Shown in pieces: positions 22,778 to 26,138 of a stretch of DNA of 26,138 nucleotides (position 1 is its first letter; each line of letters begins with the position of its first letter). The DNA comes from UMGS172 sp045636945 (GTDB taxonomy: Bacteria > Bacillota > Clostridia > Oscillospirales > Acutalibacteraceae). The position numbers and the translations under genes are program-made. The notes beneath the pieces were generated by a model, which was not told the DNA's origin, searched no databases, and was given only the letters and a program-made list of their open reading frames with translations. The stretch covers positions 1-26,138 of the forward strand of contig JAZTYO010000021.1 of the NCBI GenBank assembly GCA_045636945.1. Reading direction: 5' to 3'.

Positions 22778-23020
22778 ATGAAACTTCTCAGTATGTTTTT
22801 AAATCTTCTCAGTGCTGCCCACGCTTCCTATTCTGCCGATACTATTGTCGATAAGGCAGAAGAGGTTGTAGAAAAGGGCATGGAATGGCATCCCGAAAAG
22901 GCACTTGAGGTTTTGCCCAAGGCAGGTATCGGTATGTTGGTTATTTTCGTTATTATTGGTGTTATCATTCTTTCAACACTTTTGATAAACAAGATATTCT
23001 CCAAAAAGGCAGATAAATAA
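22778..23020 (+). CDS. Small OadG-like membrane subunit
   Basis: This 80-residue protein has a hydrophobic N-terminal stretch resembling a signal or anchor (MKLLSMFLNLLSAAHAS), an amphipathic charged middle, and one clear transmembrane helix at about 50-71 followed by a basic tail (KKADK). Its position 18 nt after the beta-subunit gene, behind AAAGGAGG, suggests an accessory subunit like the gamma/delta (OadG) proteins that hold sodium-pump decarboxylases together. Sequence similarity alone is too weak to prove it. Unlike the usual order, it follows the beta gene rather than preceding it. Confidence 0.65.
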   Translation: MKLLSMFLNLLSAAHASYSADTIVDKAEEVVEKGMEWHPEKALEVLPKAGIGMLVIFVIIGVIILSTLLINKIFSKKADK

Positions 23021-23035
23021 TTTTTAAATTGCTTG

Positions 23036-23067
23036 AAACTCCCCGATGAAAATAGGGGAGTTTTTTT
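23036..23067 (+). terminator. Terminator after the decarboxylase genes
   Basis: AAACTCCCC (23036-23044), loop, GGGGAGTTT (23055-23063), followed by TTTTG. Confidence 0.9.
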
Positions 23068-23112
23068 GTTTCAATCACATGATTTCGGTCAATAATTTCA
23101 GTACAACTTGGC

Positions 23113-23142
23113 TTGGCAGTGATATTTATATCACCTTATAAT
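23113..23142 (+). promoter_or_regulatory. Distal promoter with a palindromic spacer, CarD-like gene
   Basis: TTGGCA (23113-23118), an 18-bp spacer and TATAAT (23137-23142). The spacer contains the perfect 16-bp palindrome GTGATATTTATATCAC (23119-23134), ideally placed for a repressor. Confidence 0.55.
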
Positions 23143-23185
23143 ATTTTTACAACAAAATGTGACAAATATTTGTAAATTTTGCGCA

Positions 23186-23214
23186 TTGAGTTTTTATGTA
23201 GTTTTAGGTATAAT
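23186..23214 (+). promoter_or_regulatory. Proximal promoter of the CarD-like gene
   Basis: TTGAGT (23186-23191), a 17-bp spacer and TATAAT (23209-23214), about 60 bp before the start codon. Confidence 0.75.
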
Positions 23215-23277
23215 TTTAATATATCAAGAGGGTTATTTACGGCTTTTGCCGTAGCGCGAATTTTTTGGGGAGGAAAA

Positions 23278-23781
23278 ATGTTAAAACTCGGGGAAATGGT
23301 CACATACGGCACAACGGGTGTTTGTACCGTTGAACGTATTGAAGAAAAGAAAATTGGCAGAGAAATGAAGAGTTACTATGTCTTGAAACCGGTCTCACAA
23401 TCGACCTCGACCGTGTTCTTACCTGCCGATAACGAGCGACTTTTAGCAAAAACTCGAGAAGTTCTCTCGGCTGATAAGGTAAAAGCAATGCTTGACGGTT
23501 TTCTTTTTGAACCCGATATGTGGGTCAATTCCGACGCTTTACGCAGAGTTCAGTTTAATGAGGTCATCGCATCGGGTGACCGAAAGGCCTGCCTCTCCTT
23601 GGTTAAAACCTTGCTTACACATCAGACCGAGTTATCCTCCAAAGGTAAACGACTGCATATATCCGATGAACGTGCATTAAAGGAGGCTCAACGTCTTGTT
23701 TGCGACGAGTTTGCGGTAGCATTGGAGATTGATATAAAGGATGTAGAAACAATTATCCGCGACAAGCTCAAGAATAAATAA
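23278..23781 (+). CDS. CarD/CdnL-family RNA-polymerase-binding regulator
   Basis: CarD-type proteins bind the RNA polymerase beta subunit through an N-terminal Tudor-like domain shared with Mfd and modulate open-complex stability. The 167-residue protein shows this domain at residues 1-60 (LGEMVTYGTTGVCTVERIEE, then YYVLKPV and VFLPADN) and a helical C-terminal domain with the final ALEIDIKDVETIIRDKL segment. The start at 23278 is supported by GGGGAGG just upstream; reading 33 codons further up adds hydrophobic sequence with no ribosome site and crosses the promoter. It is monocistronic, with two possible promoters and a strong terminator. The target promoters are unknown. Confidence 0.87.
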   Translation: MLKLGEMVTYGTTGVCTVERIEEKKIGREMKSYYVLKPVSQSTSTVFLPADNERLLAKTREVLSADKVKAMLDGFLFEPDMWVNSDALRRVQFNEVIASGDRKACLSLVKTLLTHQTELSSKGKRLHISDERALKEAQRLVCDEFAVALEIDIKDVETIIRDKLKNK

Positions 23782-23820
23782 AAAAGCACAAGGTTCTGAA
23801 AAGAACCTTGTGCTTTTTTA
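23781..23820. terminator. Bidirectional terminator between the CarD-like gene and mnmA
   Basis: AAAAAGCACAAGGTTC (23781-23796), loop TGAAAA, GAACCTTGTGCTTTTT (23803-23818). The stem is perfect over 16 bp and serves the two converging genes. Confidence 0.92.
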
Positions 23821-23836
23821 TTTGATATATCGTTGA

Positions 23837-24862
23837 TTATTTTATTGTTCCTCCACCGAGAACTGTGTCACCGTCATACAAAACGACCGACTGACCGCTT
23901 GTCACGGCTCGTTGCGGTTCGTCAAAGGTGATGTTGACCGTATCACCCAAAACCTTGACGGTTGCAGGCTGTTCAATGTGGCGGTAACGGATTCTTGCCT
24001 TGCAGAAAAGCTTTTCGGGGACGGTGGGGAAGGCTATCCAATTAAAATCGGTTGCCGAAAGGGTTTCAGAATAAAGTTCCTCGTCAGAGCAAAGAGTAAC
24101 CTCGTTGGTTTCAACGCTTTTCGAACCGACGTACATCGGTTTGCCCAACGCAATACCTAAACCTTTGCGTTGACCCACGGTGTATCGAATAATACCCTGA
24201 TGCTGACCCAAAACTTTGCCGTGTGCATCTACAAAATTGCCCTTTGGATAGGTCTTGCTGGTGTACTCCTCAATAACCTTTATATAATCACCGTCGGGGA
24301 CAAAACAAATATCCTGACTATCCTTCTTTTTAGCGGTTACAAGTTGTAAATCCTCGGCAATTTTTCGGATTTCGTCTTTTGAATATGCTCCCAATGAGAA
24401 TAAAACCTTGCTTAAAACGTCTTGCGACAATGAATACAAGAAATACGACTGGTCTTTTTCCAAGGCTTCGGCCTTTTTCAAAAGATACCGTCCGTCGACG
24501 TTTTCGACCTTTGCATAATGACCCGTTGCGATAAAATCGCAACCAAGTTCCTTTGCCTTATCTAACAAAAGGCCAAATTTCAACTGCTTGTTGCAGACAA
24601 CACAAGGATTGGGAGTTCCGCCGTTTTCATAGGACTTTATAAATTCGTCAATAACAAGCTTGCGGAATTCTTTTCTCATATCGAAGGTATAAAAGGGGAT
24701 TCCAACGCGGTCGGCAACCGCCTTTGCGTCGGCAATCTGACCTTCTGCACCGTCGAGCAGCTGCATTGTGGCACCGATACATTCGTATCCTTGCTCTTTT
24801 AAAAGGTGTGCTGCAACCGACGAGTCAACTCCGCCGCTTAACGCTACTAATACCTTACTCAT
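23837..24862 (-). CDS. mnmA: tRNA-specific 2-thiouridylase MnmA
   Basis: MnmA installs the 2-thio group on U34 of tRNA-Lys, -Glu and -Gln, using ATP and a persulfide donor. In 341 residues the PP-loop motif SGGVDSS is at 9-15, the first catalytic cysteine is Cys90 (in CVVCNKQLKF) and the second Cys186 (in DSQDICFVPDGDY). TGHYAKV and the C-terminal beta-barrel segment ending VVLYDGDTVLGGGTIK are present. Its start overlaps the end of nadA by four bases, so it is translationally coupled. The usual cysteine desulfurase neighbour is not in the window. Confidence 0.96.
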   Translation of the reverse strand: MSKVLVALSGGVDSSVAAHLLKEQGYECIGATMQLLDGAEGQIADAKAVADRVGIPFYTFDMRKEFRKLVIDEFIKSYENGGTPNPCVVCNKQLKFGLLLDKAKELGCDFIATGHYAKVENVDGRYLLKKAEALEKDQSYFLYSLSQDVLSKVLFSLGAYSKDEIRKIAEDLQLVTAKKKDSQDICFVPDGDYIKVIEEYTSKTYPKGNFVDAHGKVLGQHQGIIRYTVGQRKGLGIALGKPMYVGSKSVETNEVTLCSDEELYSETLSATDFNWIAFPTVPEKLFCKARIRYRHIEQPATVKVLGDTVNITFDEPQRAVTSGQSVVLYDGDTVLGGGTIK

Positions 24863-25773
24863 CCCAACCTCAGCATTTCGTCGATACTGTGCTTGGCTTT
24901 AAGACGGATATCCTCGTCCAGCACGATTTCCTCGCCGACACAGCCTTTGAGAATGTTATAAATCTCGGGCAGGGTGGTAAGCTTCATATCCTGGCAGATA
25001 AGCCTTGCGGATACAGGGTAAAACAGCTTGTCGGGACATTCATACTGCATATACTCAACGATGCTGTTTTCGGTACCTATGATAAATTCCTTTTTGTCGC
25101 TGTTTTTGGCATATTTGATAATGGCAGTGGTGCTGCCGACAAAATCGGCATACTTCACAACCTCTGCCTTGCATTCGGGGTGGACAAGGAACTCAGCTTC
25201 GGGGTGTGCTTGCTTTGCGGCAACAGCCTCTGATTCTGTGACCGATGCATGGTAAGGACAACCACCGTTTATGGTGATTATATTTTTTTGTGGCAATTTG
25301 GATGCGATGTAAGAGCCTAAGTTGATATCGGGAATGAAGATTATATCCTTTTCGGGCAGAGCCTCAACGATCTTTAAAGCCGAAGCCGAGGTAACACAGA
25401 CGTCGCAAACGGTTTTAAGCTCTGCGGTGGTGTTGATATAGGCAACAACCTTGGCGTTGGGGTATTGCTCTTTGAGTTTAAGTATATCCTGAGGAGTCAT
25501 CTGCTCGGCCATAGGGCAACCTGCACCTAAAGCAGAAAGATAAACGGTTTTATCGGGTGAAAGGATCTTTACGGTTTCGGCCATAAAACGCACACCGCAC
25601 ATAATAACTGTATTTTGAGGTGCTTTGGCGGCCTGCTCACTAAGTCCGAACGAGTCACCCATAAAGTCGGCAACCTCAATGACGTCGCGTGACTGATATG
25701 CGTGTGCCAGAATGCACACGTCCTTTTCCTTTTTCAAGCGGATTATCTCATCCTGCATTTCTCTGACGGTCAT
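24859..25773 (-). CDS. nadA: Quinolinate synthase NadA
   Basis: NadA condenses iminoaspartate with dihydroxyacetone phosphate to give quinolinate for NAD synthesis, using an oxygen-sensitive [4Fe-4S] cluster. The 304-residue protein has the three expected cluster cysteines: Cys86 (AGCPMAE), Cys172 (NGGCPYH) and Cys260 (ICQDMKL), with near-equal spacing as in the threefold-repeated family fold. I chose the start at MTVREMQDE because AAAGGA lies just before it; an ATG 11 codons upstream has no ribosome site and overlaps a palindrome. The partners nadB and nadC are not in the window. mnmA follows, overlapping by four bases. Confidence 0.95.
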   Translation of the reverse strand: MTVREMQDEIIRLKKEKDVCILAHAYQSRDVIEVADFMGDSFGLSEQAAKAPQNTVIMCGVRFMAETVKILSPDKTVYLSALGAGCPMAEQMTPQDILKLKEQYPNAKVVAYINTTAELKTVCDVCVTSASALKIVEALPEKDIIFIPDINLGSYIASKLPQKNIITINGGCPYHASVTESEAVAAKQAHPEAEFLVHPECKAEVVKYADFVGSTTAIIKYAKNSDKKEFIIGTENSIVEYMQYECPDKLFYPVSARLICQDMKLTTLPEIYNILKGCVGEEIVLDEDIRLKAKHSIDEMLRLG

Positions 25774-25782
25774 AATATCATT

Positions 25783-25796
25783 CCTTTTCGAAAAGG
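25783..25796 (-). promoter_or_regulatory. Palindrome over the nadA ribosome site
   Basis: CCTTTTCGAAAAGG is a perfect 14-bp palindrome that includes the AAAGG ribosome-binding bases of nadA. It lies between the promoter and the start codon. It could be an operator or a small hairpin that hides the ribosome site. Confidence 0.45.
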
Positions 25797-25810
25797 TATA
25801 ATTCACATAT

Positions 25811-25839
25811 ATTATACCTTAAAAAGGACGGTGTGTAAA
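25811..25839 (-). promoter_or_regulatory. nadA-mnmA promoter
   Basis: On the minus strand TTTACA (25834-25839), a 17-bp spacer and TATAAT (25811-25816). Confidence 0.75.
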
Positions 25840-26006
25840 GTGGCGAAATTATATAAAGTTGTCTTTTGTATGTATTTTGGCATTTAGCTTCTTTTTGATT
25901 GTTCGTTTTTTACATTATATTTGCGGTTTTTTTCTTGCGACGGTTGGTTGAAATGGTGCGGCAGAGTTTGAACAAGTCCAGTAAAAACGGACAATAGAAA
26001 AAAGAG

Positions 26007-26043
26007 CCCCCTATGGTAGAATAAAAGAAACTACCATAGGGGG
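26007..26043 (+). terminator. Hairpin guarding the transposase start
   Basis: CCCCCTATGGTAG (26007-26019), an A-rich 11-nt loop, and CTACCATAGGGGG (26031-26043), a perfect 13-bp stem. The 3' arm supplies the purine-rich ribosome site for the ATG at 26051, so outside readthrough transcripts would fold it away. Confidence 0.75.
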
Positions 26044-26050
26044 ATTTTGT

Positions 26051-26138
26051 ATGCCAAGAGAATATAGACACATTAAAGAATACGAAAGAGAGATATTAGA
26101 ACTTAAAGCTCAAGGAAAAACGTTAAGAGAGATTGGAG
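26051..26138 (+). CDS. Transposase OrfA-like protein, N-terminal part only
   Basis: Only the first 29 codons are present (MPREYRHIKEYEREILELKA followed by QGKTLREIG), running off the window end. The sequence matches the beginning of a helix-turn-helix DNA-binding domain of the kind found in OrfA of IS3-family elements: the charged helix EREILELKAQGKT leads into the LREIGE turn. The putative IS end 80 bp upstream supports the call. Completeness, frameshifting and an OrfB cannot be judged here. Confidence 0.7.
   Translation, partial: MPREYRHIKEYEREILELKAQGKTLREIG

Larger units (their letters stand above)
25969..26138 (+). mobile_element. Left end of an IS3-like insertion sequence (cut by window edge)
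   Basis: The element appears to begin with TGAACAAGTCCAGTAAAAAC, which has the TG start and the GGACA-type inner motif seen at the ends of IS3-family (IS150-like) elements. A terminator-like hairpin follows, then the start of a helix-turn-helix transposase gene. The right end and any target duplication are outside the window, so the exact boundary is approximate. Confidence 0.65.

Noticed and set aside
23119..23134. Rex or CRP binding site
   Set aside because: Both need GTGA and TCAC six bases apart; here they are eight apart.

Overview
The window is about 26 kb of chromosome from a low-to-mid-GC member of the Clostridia, most likely an uncultured relative of the Oscillospiraceae/Ruminococcaceae. 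The evidence for this is the greA-lysS pair, strong AGGAGG-type ribosome sites, TTGACA-17-TATAAT promoters, a PUA-less ProB, a CarD-like regulator, an LtaS-like sulfatase, a VanW protein and an orphan sodium-pump decarboxylase beta subunit. I made no database search, so the taxonomy is inference.

Layout. (1) 1-320: a minus-strand gene for a 48-residue membrane protein, followed by a hairpin-rich 3' region and a terminator. (2) 537-2533: greA-lysS. (3) 2638-3555: a six-helix membrane protein with a SHOCT tail. (4) 3682-6810, minus strand: a metal-stress block with an ArsR/SmtB repressor on its own operator, a free HMA metal-binding protein, a Zn/Cd-type P1B ATPase, and a minimal DtxR-like regulator with its own promoter. 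(5) 6821-10100: vanW (minus) and an LtaS-like enzyme (plus). (6) 10140-11983: an accessory patch with tRNA-Thr and tRNA-Tyr. Each tRNA is followed 150-200 bp later by a second copy of its own 3' end. Next come a 5'-truncated, AT-rich class II aldolase and two terminators. (7) 12011-17724: a four-gene cassette encoding a 12-helix membrane protein fused to an McrB-like AAA+ domain, a DUF2357-like protein with zinc-binding cysteines, a lipoprotein, and a protein with a double zinc ribbon. (8) 17726-18420: a four-way-junction palindromic element and a small nitroreductase. (9) 18439-21432, minus strand: the complete proline operon proB-proA-proC, with a cruciform repeat between proA and proC. (10) 21440-23063: 19-bp tandem repeats and a two-gene sodium-pump decarboxylase fragment. 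(11) 23113-23818: a CarD-like regulator with two promoters, one carrying a perfect palindrome in its spacer. (12) 23837-25839, minus strand: nadA-mnmA. (13) 25969-end: the left end of an IS3-like insertion sequence, cut by the window edge.

The best candidate for something undescribed is the 12094-17724 cassette. It pairs a membrane-embedded McrB-like motor with a DUF2357-like partner in which I cannot find nuclease residues, and adds a lipoprotein and a zinc-ribbon protein. It lies directly downstream of a tRNA patch with signs of past integration. The duplicated tRNA 3' ends are the second most interesting feature.
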